Position numbers and translations under genes: made by a program | Shown here: positions 49,954-63,565 of the stretch, piece after piece | How positions within the stretch are numbered: the stretch's first letter is position 1 | How the letters are laid out: each line of letters begins with the position of its first letter | Notes under the pieces: model-generated | What the model was told of the DNA's origin: nothing | The model's database searches: none | What the model saw: the letters and a program-made list of their open reading frames with translations, nothing else | Source: Acanthacorydalis orientalis | Lineage: Eukaryota > Arthropoda > Insecta > Megaloptera > Corydalidae | Length of the DNA: 64,000 nucleotides | NCBI GenBank assembly: GCA_034766995.1 | Contig: CM068314.1 | Coordinates: 37,840,208-37,904,207 of the forward strand | Direction of reading: 5' to 3'

Positions 49954-49969
49954 TATATATATATTAAAG

Positions 49970-50012
<43 letters not shown>
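49954..50012. repeat. (TA)n microsatellite, ~50 bp
   Basis: Two TA runs separated by TTAAAGATTA. Confidence 0.9.
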
Positions 50013-50014
<2 letters not shown>

Positions 50015-52919
50015 CATTAAAAATAATTTCAACGGTGTCCCTTTTTACTAATTCAAATGTAAGAATTGCGATATAATTTTAATTATAGAGCTGTTTAATT
50101 TTTAAGATAAAGCAAATGAAATTTAAAAATAATAGACACGTTTGCAAGCAGCTAATTTTACAATAATATTTCATATATCAGCTATGAAGATTTTTATTAG
50201 GAAACAATATTATACAAATAAAGTTAAAATTGTTAATATTGTAAGTAAAAATGCAATTTAGAGCGTTAATCCCTTAATTGGCTTAGAAAATTTTGTTCTG
50301 TAAATTTGACTTTGATGGATTAAGAATGATAATTTGACACACTAAAGCAGATATAAGCAAAATCATTAACTCTCAATATATAATCAATAGAATGAATACA
50401 TTTTTGTAATTTTTATCCAGTAATCGTAAATAATTCTATAATTTTTGATTACGTGTATTTAAAATTTTAATAGATAGAATAAAATAAATTGCCAAGTTTA
50501 TAATTTGTTTTAAAAACTCTCACAATCTTTCACATAAATTTATAATTAGAAAAGTAATAATAGCATGATTTTACTGTCCACTTGTATATCCATTTGTTGC
50601 AATTATTCTGTCTAAATCCTTAAAACCACATTTGAGTTCGTTATTTTTATGAATGATTTGAAATGTCGTTATATTCAAAAATATTTTGAAATCTTAAGCT
50701 CAAAGTCTTCTTTTATATCGAAAAAAATATTTGAAGCAAAATGATTTCATATTTTATATTAATTCTAGTTTTGTATCTACTAAAATGCATCTTATTTTAT
50801 ATATAGTCATTAAAATACTATTATTTAAAATTAATAGTTATATCTTGATAACTGCAAATAGTAACAAACAGCTAATTCGAAACTGATATTGTGAGTAACA
50901 TGGTATGGATACGTATATGTCAATAATTTACTGCCTGAAACCATGTTGTAGATATATGCATACCAGTAATTCACTTCAATCAAAATCGGTTTGTGGTTAT
51001 AACAATATGTAGGTACACATGCATAGCTACGTGTTATTTCAATATATTGTAATTAATTAAAAATGTATTTCCAATAATATACAAGGAGTTAATACGGAAG
51101 TTTAATAATAATAATTTTAGTGGATGGAAACTATCAAATTTAAAATATAAAAATACTGTAGTGTGCACATGAATTTCATCATCTGTGGATAGATAGATAT
51201 AATTTTTTTCTATTCATTCTATTAATTATTCTTCAGTTCTGATATGTAGACTATTTTAATAAAGTTAAAAACAGGAAATATAATAATTTACTATTTTGAT
51301 TTACGTTGTACAAGTACAAGTGGTTGATAAGCCGCTATAAAAAATGTGAAATATGTATCAGGAAAATGGGTAATATATATCAAAAATTGCTTGTTTTACA
51401 CTAAAAGAAATTTATATCTCAGATATAATTTTATTTTCAGTATTACATAAATGTAATTCTATTTACTATTTCTTTAAATAAAGTAAGTACATTAAAGTAA
51501 AAGTATTGTTACAATAAACTTTTGATACTTTGGCTAAGTTCAGTTTCATAAATAACTTATTTTTTTATTTCACAAATCACAATAAATATATCTCATAAAA
51601 AATGCTAATTAAATGACTATTAATAATTTTAATTTATTGATTATGGCCATTTAAATGGTTATTACACTATTTTTGGAACGCAAAGATATAGAAAAATCAG
51701 ATATTTCTCTAATATAACCCAAGACTATATAATTTTATTTATTTTTAAAATTTCCAAATAAATATTCTTACAATGATACTATTACATAAAATGTAGACAA
51801 AATTACTGCTACAGTCAACAGTCTGAGTCTCTTTCTATCTATTATTGTTTAATCGAAATTCTTGCAATAAACATTGAGCACTCAGTGAGTACTCAATCGG
51901 CTGAATACAGACAAAGATATCAGAAATGTATTCAAATGTGTGAAAGATATTTGATTGTTCAAAATAAAAAGAAAATAAAAAATCTTTAAACACTTAGCAA
52001 CAATCATCATAGTTTGATGATTTCATACATTTGGTAATATATTTCATATTCGTTTAAATAAATACTTTGTTAATAATGAAAAAATAGGTTGTTTATATCA
52101 TCAAAAAGTGAAGAAAGTTTTTGTCGTAGAATATAAAAAATACGACTATTCATAAATTATAATATTAAATGGTAAAAATAAAATAATATAAATTAGAAAC
52201 GCTTAAAGTATAATTAAATAAACAGTACGTGAATGATTACATTTCTTTGAATTTAATTTTCTTATTAGATTTAGAATTTATAAATATTCACATGCTATTC
52301 ATATAACTTGCATATTGGTAGAAAAATGATTTCATAAATATTTATTTATTTGCGTAAGTATTTTTAAATAGATTTATTTGCATGAAACTTTTCTAAAATA
52401 AATAATTTTGTAAGATTTGTTAAACATACAAATATATCTAATAAACGTGTGTTTATATGTATGTATGTATATTTATATGTCTATATATAAAAGAGGGAAA
52501 AAACAATTTATTATAAAATGAATAACAGCATTGTCTAATATTAAAAGAAACAAACGTAATAACAGTCTTATGTAGGAAAACACAATTTTATTTCAAGAAT
52601 ATATTTAGTTTGAAAATATGTATTGAAATTATGTATTTAATTTGTTTATACATTGTAGATGCATATTATTCTCTATCATATCGCATAATTTTCTTATTGA
52701 TTCCCATATGAATATAATGTTCATGTGAACATCATTTTATATACTCATGTAACTATTTAAATTAATCAATAAGTAGTTTTGCATGGTCAGATAACATAAT
52801 ATTTTCATGTGTATCGTTGCTAGAACAAGCATTCATTAATGCTCGTGTTCAGTTTCCAAAATGATAACACAAAATTATTTTCAATTACATTCTTACACTA
52901 TCATAAGTGCATTCAAATA

Positions 52920-52920
52920 T

Positions 52921-52951
<31 letters not shown>

Positions 52952-52978
52952 GTGTCTATATTTATGTGTATATATTTA

Positions 52979-53037
<59 letters not shown>

Positions 53038-53038
53038 G
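52920..53038. repeat. Compound (TA)n microsatellite, ~120 bp
   Basis: TA runs interrupted by TTTATATGTG-like units. The Tyr/Ile/Cys frames overlapping it are translated repeat. Confidence 0.95.
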
Positions 53039-53287
53039 AATAAAGAGATGAATATTTTATTTAAAATTGATATGTAATAAACTTTTAATGTAGGTGTATT
53101 TGTTGAATATTATATATTTTTAAACCGTTGAGTTTGACGTTTTTGTTTGGAGAGAAATATGCAAGTAAAGTTATATTAAATTTCTGTATATTTTTTAATA
53201 TAAAATGTTTACTCTAGTTAAATAAGACATTCTAAATAAAAATATACAAAGAATTTTTTAAAAAATAGAAAATAATACACAAAAAAC

Positions 53288-53289
<2 letters not shown>

Positions 53290-53333
<44 letters not shown>
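53290..53333. repeat. (TG)n(TA)n(TG)n microsatellite
   Basis: TA core bounded by TG units on both sides. Confidence 0.9.
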
Positions 53334-53825
53334 TGAGCTATGTTAAATAAAAGAATTCTAGTTCCAAAAAATATGGTTTATAATAAATTTATATTTTCGC
53401 AAATTGAATTATGTCGGAATTTTTATGGTTTCAAATTAATTATTAGTAAATAAAAATTAAATATTTGTATATATTGTTGACCTTTTATATTATTTTACTT
53501 TATTTTTAATAAAATGTTTTTTTTTGTATTAGACGAATTCATTTGAAATAATCGTAAATTTTTACTAAACAATTTATCAAACATATTTCTTTGAGACTTT
53601 ATGTAGTACTGTGTTTTTTATAAAATGATATTGTAGAAATAAGTTTTTATTTTTTTTAAATTCTTTGAATTATCTTAGCTACAGGAGTGTCTAATAATAC
53701 TCTTTACTTTTGTTAATAATATTATTCTGATTTAAAAACAGGAGCACAATAAATAAAGCCTTAAAGTCTATAACAATATACGTGAAATAAAAAAGTACAC
53801 AGTATTTGTCTTTACTTCTCATTTT

Positions 53826-53915
53826 GAAGATGATCGCATCGCCATCAAAATGCATATAAACATTAATCGGTAGTGATCGATAAGCATTTATTGAATATTT
53901 CTGTTGTAAGGCTTG
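53826..53915. repeat. Dispersed repeat, copy B
   Basis: GAAGATGATCGCATCGCCAT, AAAATGCATATAAACATTAAT, AGTGATCGATAAG and TTATTGAATATTTCTG align imperfectly with the right half of 20695-20835 and with 62697-62790. The family is unknown. The aligned length is short, so identity needs checking with a proper alignment. Confidence 0.4.
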
Positions 53916-53929
53916 TAGAATGAGAAAAC

Positions 53930-54228
53930 AATTTGTTAAATTAAATTTAATCGGAGTTCCAGAACTATATTATGTAAAACTTACATTTAAAACTTATTTG
54001 AAAAAAACAGACACATTTTTAATAGAATCATAATGATAAACTTAAAGTATACTTGATTATTTTGGTGTTTTATATGTTTTTTTTTTAAACCATTATCTAT
54101 CAAACCAGTTTAAACTTTTAAAAAGCTCTTACATTATAAATATTATTTCTTTATGGAATTAAAAATATTTATTTTTAAAAAGTTTTGTTTTGTTTTTTTA
54201 AAAAATTAATGAGTGAAGATTATTATAA

Positions 54229-54265
<37 letters not shown>

Positions 54266-55240
54266 TATATACATATAGAAATAGTTTAAAATAATTGAAA
54301 TCTAAATACAAATAGGAAAAATCATTTGAAAATTAATTCTTTTTCAACTCAGCAATTCCTCCACAAAGGTCAGAATTCAACCTATTTTCAGTTCTTTGCA
54401 TTCAATCTTAAGAAAAATGCGTTGTGTGTTTGAAAACAATATCCGAGGAAAGTTTTTATTTTGAATTTTATTATTTTTTAAAAAAAATTCTTCTGTGAAA
54501 TAACTGAAATAAATGATTCAATTTATTTAGTTAAAGAATGAATGAAAATTTTCGTCAATTTAAATGTCAACTTATTTTAAAATTATATGTGACAACTGCT
54601 CCTTTAAATTTTTTTGTTATGAAAAAAAGGATATTTTAAAAATGTTTAACGTCTGCTTCTGCAAAAAAAATATCAAATTTCATTTACCATACATTTAAAA
54701 AAAATACTGATAATACTTTGTTCCGTAACATTTCTGTATGAAGAATATGAAAAATCATTGTTTTAAATAATTAATCTCATTTTTAAACGAGTAACTTTCT
54801 AATTTTGAAATTAAATTTTTTTCTACAAGTAATGATATACGATTATAATCGCGTCATACGTTACATATATCAGAAATCTAACAATTTTAGTAGTAATAAA
54901 AATTAAAAGCACATATCCACCTACACCTCTAACTGAAAAAGAAAATACTCAAATATACAAATTTTTCAAAATATTCGGACATTTATTAGTATCTGTGTGT
55001 ATATATGTGTGTATATATATATACACGTACGTATGTATTGTAAATACCTGTCTTTTAGTACTTAGATATGTACGAAAAATGTCAATAGTTTTTTGAAAGT
55101 TCATAATTAGATAATAAATTTTCATCGTAAAACAATAAACTGAAACTGATCACAATATAAAAGTTATAATAGAAGAATATTGAAAGTCAACTATATGAAG
55201 GTATATAGACTTTGATAAATGTTTACGTGTAAAATACTAA
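53930..55240. other. AT-rich spacer
   Basis: (TA)n tracts lie at 54232-54277 and a mixed TG/TA tract at 55000-55025. No gene is recognised. Confidence 0.6.
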
Positions 55241-55246
55241 AGATCG

Positions 55247-55513
55247 ATGACTGAAAAACTCTACGCTGCTCGAGAGAAGATAAATATTTTATGCGACGAA
55301 GAACATGCCGTACATATTAAATATGTACGAGCCAAAGTCTGAGGGAGCGGTGTAACCACGGAGACTAAATTTTTGAGAGGAAATGACGTACATTTTTCAG
55401 CGGATATCGCGATCTCAATTCCCAGGAATATTATTATGACGTACTTAAAATTGGGCGCACTTGACGCATCACCAAATTTCACACCAACGAAGCTAATCTA
55501 TGATGAAGAATAA
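55247..55513 (+). pseudogene. Unrecognised 88-codon frame interrupted by one TGA, in a GC-richer island
   Basis: From ATG 55247 the frame runs 31 codons (MTEKLYAAREKINILCDEEH, then AVHIKYVRAKV) to a TGA at 55340. It then runs 56 more codons (including RGNDVHFSADIAISIPRNI and TYLKLGALDASPNFTPTKL) to a TAA at 55511. The block is clearly GC-richer than its flanks and the frame limits coincide with the island. The opposite strand is also open from 55482 to 55261 (GVKFGDASSAPNFKYVIIIF onwards), so the true strand is uncertain. I recognise neither product. It may be a decayed gene or transposon ORF, an exon, or a chance frame. Confidence 0.35.
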
Positions 55514-55514
55514 G

Positions 55515-56160
55515 TTGCTTCTCATCTGTCACAGATACTTTTCATTCGAAAAGAAGTAGCGTATTTCTTTATAATCGTCACTTGATTGAGTTATTCTTAC
55601 TTATTAATTCAAGTGTTAAATAGAACGCTTTTGAAAAGAATTTTCTTCTTGATTTCAACGTAAAATTTTATTTTATCCTTCTCATCTTATTAAATAAAAT
55701 TCTATTTTCAATTTGTATTAAGAATAAGATTAATTAAAAACAGTTTTTTTTTATTCAACAGCATATACATTGTTATAAGATAACTTTTATGAAGTTTTTA
55801 TTACAATTTTTATAGGTTTTTTTAAGCATCTTCAATTTATAAATTAAAAGACAGTTACTATGATAAATTTAGAAAAGGGACTTTAATTCAGTAGAATACA
55901 CTTCATTTAGGTAACATATTTTTTAAACTAAAAATGATTTATTACTTATTACACTAAAAGTTTAATTTTATATTAAAAATATATGTTATTAAACTTATTG
56001 CTATTGAAAATATAAATTTTAAATAAAGTTAAAGTATTTATAATTTTAGATTTATAATTAAATAAAGTTTGAATAACAAAAAGTATTTTAATTTTCCTAA
56101 TTTTAGAGAAAAGTTTAATATTACTAAACTGTTCATACATACAGACACATTTTCACTCTC

Positions 56161-56165
<5 letters not shown>
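55515..56165. other. AT-rich spacer, nothing recognised
   Basis: No coding potential or repeat is recognised. Confidence 0.6.

Positions 56166-56231
<66 letters not shown>
56166..56231. repeat. (TA)n microsatellite, 66 bp
   Basis: Pure TA run. It generates Tyr/Ile frames on both strands. Confidence 0.95.
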
Positions 56232-56234
<3 letters not shown>

Positions 56235-56270
56235 TGACCTGGACATTTTTATTTGAGACGTAGCTTCTAT

Positions 56271-56359
56271 AATATGTTTACTATTTCATTCTGCCACATG
56301 TACATGCTTATAATTCACAAGTGGACGAGCGTAGTGAGCAAGGGGCGAAACCCCCTATT
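56271..56359 (+). mobile_element. Helitron-like 3' terminal fragment, copy 3
   Basis: AATATGTTTACTATTTCATT, ACATGTACATGCTTATAATT and GTGGACGAGCGTAGTGAGCA match copies 1 and 2. The end has a perfect hairpin GGGG-CGAAA-CCCC (56342-56354) followed by CTATT, one base away from CTAGT/CTAAT-type Helitron termini. TA arrays lie on both sides (56166-56231 and 56359-56381). No coding sequence. Confidence 0.62.
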
Positions 56360-57525
56360 ATATATATATATATATATATATCCACACACAATTATATTAA
56401 ATAAAATATTATCACTATTATATCTTGTATAAGAACATGTAAGTTTTTTTTAAAAATACTTTATTGAAAATATATTTTGGTGACAAAATGGAAAAAAATT
56501 AAGGTCATGATTTACTTCTTTGAAAAGCGAGTTAATTTAAAATAGTCGAGTATAATAATGGGTAAAGAAATAACTAAAAGGAAACCAGATATGTTATCTG
56601 CAGCCTAATAATATTAAATATAATATAGTAAGGTAAATAACAGTTGTAATTCTACACAGGAATAAAAAAAAATACAATTATATCTCTGTATGTACAGATA
56701 ATGTTTGATGTATAAACTGATAATTGAATTTCAAATCGATATTGACAAAGTATTGTAGTTCAACTTGGAAAACGATAAAAACCATTAATGTACAAAAATA
56801 TTCTTTTTTGAAAATTATTATTTACCAAACAAACATTTTTTTGTACGAGGCATGTAAAATCAAATAACGTTTGAATACAAACGCAATATTTACATTAGAT
56901 TGTTTTATCTTGTACTAAGGGAACTTATTAAAATGATTATAGGAAAAAAAAAATAAAACGACTATCTACAAAACTGTACGTTGTTTATGTCTATGTGATC
57001 TTTTGTCTTGTTGAGTGAGATGTTTTTGGTGTGGAAATTAATGACGTATTTTATGGGATAATAATTTACCACATAGAGTGAGATAAATGATAGAACATTT
57101 ATATATTGTATGTTTAAGGGTAAGACGAAGTGTACTTATTGTAGCATTAATACAATTCATTATTATCAGATATTTCAAAGTATTGTTTGTATGTAACCAT
57201 TGTTTAATTTAATTTTATTATAAAAAATTAATACAGTTGACTAAGATTAATTTATAGAAATGTGAATTACTTATCTATATATTTTCGTTTGTTTAATTGT
57301 TTTGTTAAATTTTTGTAACAATTTTGGTATATTCACAGAAAAAGATAATTCAGTTTTTGATACATTTTTTAATCATAACTGTTATTTGTATTTACAAAAC
57401 AGTTTCTAAAAAATAATTCATAAGTTGCTCATTAACATATTCAATAATTCTCAATAAAAAAATTATTTATTATATTTAATCAAGTATAATATATTAGTAA
57501 AAGAGAATAGTTTGATTTTCTGGAT

Positions 57526-57530
<5 letters not shown>

Positions 57531-57598
<68 letters not shown>

Positions 57599-57600
57599 AA
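57531..57600. repeat. (TA)n microsatellite, ~70 bp
   Basis: Nearly pure TA run with one TG near the end. Confidence 0.95.
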
Positions 57601-60014
57601 CAGTACAAAATATTAAATTCATCAAAAAAGAATAAAAATTAATAAGAATAAAATGATATTCTTTCATTTATCTTTAAATTCTATTATTATTAGATTTAGT
57701 CGTTTTTGAGCTACTAATATAGCTTTGTCTCTTATTTATACTTGATTTATGTTAATATGGCTAAGTTTGTAGTTAGTCATTATCTACAAAATTTCATATA
57801 TTTTTTCTTATAAAACTATTCTTTAGTAGAATTTTTGTTTTCAACAATAATCCACTCAAAATAATTTGACATACTTTCTTCGTTCAACTGTCTATGTAAA
57901 ATACGAATATTGTTTTTCTCATATTAAATGTATTTCTATAAATTGTCTTGCAATAAGAGATTGGATTTTGTCGTGTACATTACTATTTGCAAAATTTTGA
58001 ATTAAAAAAATGTTAAAATAGGGCAATTTTTATTAAAAAAGATGCAACATAGGTGTAAAAATTCATACATTTGAAACTAAAATCAAGTCATACAAGTACA
58101 AGGTGCTTTAATGTACAAAATGTAAATCTTTTTCTTTCTTTTTTCATTAGTTAAAATTTTATTTTTTCTCATAAATATTTATTTAATATAATATTTATTC
58201 GACAAAACAGTGTCTCATCATTGATTATAACAAGAATTAATTATTAACGATAAAGATATACTTGTTCAAAACAGAAATAAAGTTAAAAAATAATTATTTC
58301 AGTATTTCTGTATAAATTTTCAAATAACAGAGTTATAAGAATATTCAAAATAGTTTTATTCAAAAATACTTTATTAAAAATATTTATATTATATGTTAAA
58401 TAATTTTTTTTTATATAAACATAAAAATATACTGATTTTATGGTTTGCGTCTGTATTCTATTATATATTACATACAATTTTGATCCATTCTAGAAATGAT
58501 CACAGAATAACATCACAGTTGGGGATTTAATTGTCTTTGAAACTTTTTCAAAATGTATGTCTACTGGATTCTTTGCAGGAAATCAATTTCATTGCTTTTG
58601 TTTCACTTGAAGAAATAGAATTCTCTCACTACTATTACTTTTTTCAAACAATTTATCTGTTTTATCCGGGATAAATACACCAAGAGATACTGAATATATT
58701 TACAAATGTTTTAAACAATATTTTCTATTTCTTGAGTCTATTACTAATTCTACACTTTCTTTATAAAAAAAGAAATCTTATTGAGAATTAATAAACAAAA
58801 TATGAACTTTGTCATTATTTTATTATTAGTAATTTTATGTAATATTTAAAAAGTTAAAAATTCAAAAATATATATTAGCATAAATATTGCTTTAAAATTT
58901 ATTTTTTATTTACGAATTAATGTCTCGTTGATGCCGTATGTTTAAAAGAATTACATTGAATTATTTATGACGAACAAATTTAATATGATTTTCTTATAGA
59001 AGTTAAAATAAATATTTTTTAAATAAATATTTAATTAGTTTCATTTTTTTAATACTAGTGTCATTATTTTTTAACACATTTGCTGAGAAAGGCGAATATA
59101 AACGTCTACAAAAATTAGACATTTATTTGTTAAGAACGTATAAATGTTCTCAGTGTATATCAATAATAGAGTAATAAAAATAAATGACACGAAAAAATCC
59201 ATCATCACTAGAAATCATGGTATAAGATCTGTGTCATGATACCAATGTATTTAATGCAACGTTGATTATGTGGTAAATTTATCGCACAAACGTTAATTAT
59301 TAAATTATTTTTTTATATAGATATAGATTAGATATTAATAAAATTAAAAAAAATAATATTTATAAAGAATATATCATAATAAACTAAGTTATTTTCATAG
59401 TTGTTTTTAATAACTATAAAGAAGTTTTCCGATCAAGTTTTTGAAAAAAAGTGACAACGTTCTTCAATTAATGAACTACGTAGAAAGACAATTATTTCAC
59501 TTTGTTCATAATACAAGTATTTTCTGTTTATTTACTGTAGTGAAAGGCTTGATAATTGGTTGTTTTTTTAAAGAAAAAGGAAATTAACTAATGATGTAGT
59601 AAATATACAGTTAATTTCATTTTACAAATCTAAGAAATATAAGCGAAACATTAATGAATTATTTAATAATGTTTGTATTAAGTTGAATTTGAATTTGTCA
59701 TATTAATCAAGAATGTACTAGAAACATTAAAATGCCTCTTGCATACTATTTTTTGTTTTTTAGAAATCTGTAACTGTAAGTAAAAATTCAAGTAAACTTT
59801 AAGTTAGTGTATTCATTTAATATACGACAATGTTTAAAAACAAAAATATATTCCATCATAAGTTTTTATTTCCATATTTTCTCTGCATTTAATTTGCATA
59901 CATTTGTAAAATTGATGGTCTTTTATACAATATGAAGAATTTGATAGAAAAAATCACAGCATATTACTAAGTTGTATTTTAAATTTTACATTTGAAGTAT
60001 CTATCTCTTTCTCT

Positions 60015-60017
<3 letters not shown>

Positions 60018-60065
<48 letters not shown>
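60018..60065. repeat. (TA)n microsatellite, ~48 bp
   Basis: Pure TA run. Confidence 0.95.
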
Positions 60066-60067
<2 letters not shown>

Positions 60068-60534
60068 CAAATAACTTTAGAATAATTAATTGAAATACAT
60101 GTTTGATTATTGAAACGTAAATTGATATTTTTGAAGTAACGTGACTATTTATTATTTTTTATTGTACATTTTATCAAAATGCCAATCACTGAAATGTATA
60201 ATACATTTCCAATTGTTTACAAAACAAATATAAAATGACAAGTATAAATCAAAAGCTTTTAAATATAACCAACAGAGTATAAATGAAAACAAACAGAAAG
60301 TGTACGTTGACGAGTGGATACTGTGAAATATAGAAACAGGTGTTGATTTGTATTGAATTGAAAGGAAAATAAAACGGAAGATCAATGAGATTTGATCGTT
60401 TTTCGAAGTTTGATCTCTTGCCAATACTTTCATCACATCAATACACATTTTACATACAACATTGTGCATATATATTTCCGACGAAAAATTATTTTCGGTT
60501 TACTCGCATAAATTGTTTATTGGTTTATAATATT

Positions 60535-60569
<35 letters not shown>

Positions 60570-61329
60570 TGCCAATCATGACATAAGTATTATGATTGAT
60601 GATATTTATAGCACATTCTAAGAATAATTTCAGTTTTGTAAGTCTTTTCAACGAAACTGAAATTATAAATCTAAAAATTCATTCAAATATATACGTATAA
60701 CACATACATCACACAAAATAGGTACATACGTGTATATATATATATCTTCGGTTTATAAAATGACCTGATATAAGATTAAATCTTTTGAAACATAGTCCAT
60801 ATGTGAATATATTAAGACTACAGTTAAAAAGTATTTCAATTTTTATTATATTGAAGATAGTTCACATTTTTCAAATATTCTGGCTTAATAACAAATATGA
60901 AAAATATTGTTTTTTTCTCTGTGTTTCGATATCGTAATAAGTACATATAAAAAATGAAGTGCATATGAAAGAAAAGATATCAAGTTTATGAAAATATAAT
61001 ATATATAAAAGATTTCTTGTGAAACGGTACATATGAGTATTCAAGGAATTTATCTTAATTAATCAAAATTTAATATTTTTTGAATAGTTTGGATTATAAG
61101 TTATTAAAATATAACAATATGAAAGCAATAGGAAAACTTGAAGCCTTTTTAGTCTGAATCTTATTTCCTTTAAATATTCTTTTAAATTGATTTATAAGTG
61201 GTAAATCGTAATCTATTCACAATTACTATTGTAATTGTCAGAGTTTAGTTGAAAGTCACTTTTACTTTATATGACTCCAGCAATAATTAAATCGACATTT
61301 AAAAAAAATCTAAAATCATATCAGCATCA

Positions 61330-61500
61330 GGCCTAGAATCTAAAAATTAGTTTATGGTTAACCTAATGGCCATCTTATCGCCAGTCAACGATCGATACAC
61401 AACCTTAATTCTTTTTAGTTGAAGGTTGAGTCTCCATAATGCGGCTGAAGCGACTAAAGTTGTTTGTGTTTAACAGCGTCTAATTTTTCAGTAATTTAAG
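61330..61500. other. GC-richer island, unrecognised
   Basis: About 170 bases stand out from the flanks (for example AATGGCCATCTTATCGCCAG and AATGCGGCTGAAGCGACTAA). An acceptor-like TAATTTTTCAG ends near 61491. No frame is open through the block. It may be a decayed element or old exon. Confidence 0.3.
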
Positions 61501-61504
61501 TAAA

Positions 61505-62690
61505 ATGATATGTACATTGATCAATTTTCCAATCATTCGGATAGTCAAATAGTTATTGTAATATTTTTGTTATTTTGAAGTATTTTTTACAAAATTCAGT
61601 ATTATTTTTTTAGCAGCAGTTGTAAAACATACATCATTAACATGCTTTTCTTTTCAATTTCTTTTTTGTCAGATATAACAAAAAATTATATTAATGTTCA
61701 AATAAAAACAAAATTATTTCATTTTAAACTAAATGCATTAAACTCGATGATACTTTCATTTTGTAAAAATTCTTCATTTTATAATAAATACCTTTTAATT
61801 ATTTTTTTTTAAATCTCTCTACTGCTATCTTTTGAATTTTTCCTATTTTTACCGTATAATAATAACAAAATTTATTCTTCAATAAATGAATATCCATCCA
61901 TGTTTCTCCGTTTAAGTTTCATAAACGAACTAAGTTTGTTTTTTGAAACTTCAGTTTTAAATTTTAAAATCTGTTACAATTGCAATCATGAACTCCGACA
62001 AACATATGTGCGACTCTCAATTACTATAACGCAACTGTTCTAATCACTTTAGTTGCGTCATGAACACTTGACCTGATCAACTTATGAAACTTGAGTATAC
62101 AGCAAATGTAATAAAAAAGTTTCATTAATTACGTGATAATGGTGAATATTCTTTCTATTTTCGATTGAGATTATTTGATAAATACTTGAAAACAAATTAC
62201 AATCTAAGTAAATGAAAATTATTGATGATAGTTATCCAAGCGAAAATTTCAATACGAGTTTACATATATATCAATTGCAGATTAATGATGTATCTCATTA
62301 AGTTTCGCCAAAAATTACATCTTAATTTAATATCTACATATTTGGATATAGATCTTTATAGAATAGATCTTATTGTTTAAATAAATGAGTGATTGTTTTG
62401 CAACATGAAATATTTAATAAGGAAAATATCTTCTTGGATTTTTTTAAATTAAATAAAATTGTTAGTAAAATTCTTAAATATAATATATTTATTTGTGATG
62501 CCGTATAAATGTTACGATTTCAGATAATTACTTTTATTGAAAAAAATACTAAAAATAAAAACTTAATTAGAAATATTTAAAAATCTTGTCTAATAGTTGT
62601 CAATATGTAGATTTATATTTAATCGCAAATTAATTGCCACTCTCCCACAATCTACACAAACTTTTTCAATAATTAATTATAAATCTAGAC
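61505..62690. other. AT-rich spacer, nothing recognised
   Basis: No coding potential or repeat is recognised. A small GC-richer patch near 61985-62095 contains no identifiable feature. Confidence 0.6.
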
Positions 62691-62691
62691 T

Positions 62692-62790
62692 TTAGAGCTC
62701 TAAGGATAATGTCACCATCATCAAACTGTGCATTAGCATCGATCAAAATTATCAATAATTACCTATTGAATATTTTTGATCAGAACAAAT
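62692..62790. repeat. Dispersed repeat, copy C, with perfect 12-bp palindrome
   Basis: The block begins at the perfect palindrome TTAGAGCTCTAA (62692-62703) and continues GGATAATGTCACCATCATCA, ATCAAAATTATCAATAATTA and CTATTGAATATTTTTG. It aligns imperfectly with 20770-20835 and 53826-53915. The GCTCTAAGGAT / GCTCTGAGAAT edge is shared with copy A. Family unknown. Confidence 0.42.
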
Positions 62791-62794
62791 CTTT

Positions 62795-63560
62795 CAATTT
62801 GTGGCTGACTTAAAAAATGAATTTCTGAAATTACTTACCTATATTATTAGATAAATAGACGTTTTTAATATTTTTGTATTAAAACTATTTTAATAATTAA
62901 TTTTATTATTTAATACTTAATAACTTACATAAATATGAAAAAAGTACATTATAAATTAGTTCTTAATAAATGACTTCATTAATTAGATAAACAGCTTCAG
63001 CCACACATTTAATTAGCATAATTTATCAAAATAATATATCCGGTTCATACTTTTTTTGTAATAATGTATATTTGTGTATTAATATACATAGATTTTGTAC
63101 GTGTAAAAATGCTTTAATTATCAAGTCATTGGAAAATAAATTTTAGAATTTAATCTACAAGGATATATATTGATATGATTAAAAAATGCACAGGAAGTAG
63201 TTATATACCTAAATTATATATTTTATCAGAAATGTTTAATCTTTTGTACAAAAATACTTTGTAATATAAGCATATATATATATATATATATGTTATATTG
63301 ACTTCCATATTAGTCATATTTTTAATCATATTTATATTATAACATCTTTATATATATATTTGTAAGGTTAATATTCGGTCTCCATAAAATAAATTCATGC
63401 TATCATTGCGTTAAAATTGACTTAAAGTTTATTTAATCATATTTCAAATTTTAATAACTATAGTTCCATTTATTATTCACGCGTAATTATAAAATATATT
63501 CTAGTAATACTCGTACTTGTTATATTTCTGTAGGTTTACTGCTGAAGTATTAATATCATA
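62795..63560. other. AT-rich spacer
   Basis: Only a short (TA)n tract at 63271-63291. No gene is recognised. Confidence 0.6.
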
Positions 63561-63565
63561 AGTAA

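Larger units (their letters stand above)
49300..53820. other. Long AT-rich spacer with microsatellites only
   Basis: Tracts lie at about 49320-49343, 49670-49738 (TA, GA and TAGA units), 49954-50012, 52920-53038 and 53290-53333. No gene or transposon is recognised over 4.5 kb. Confidence 0.6.
56360..61330. other. Long AT-rich spacer with microsatellites only
   Basis: (TA)n tracts lie at 56360-56381, 57531-57600, 60018-60065, 60536-60568 and 60734-60746. No gene or transposon is recognised. The open frames at 60152-60621 are AT-driven and overlap one another on opposite strands. Confidence 0.6.
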
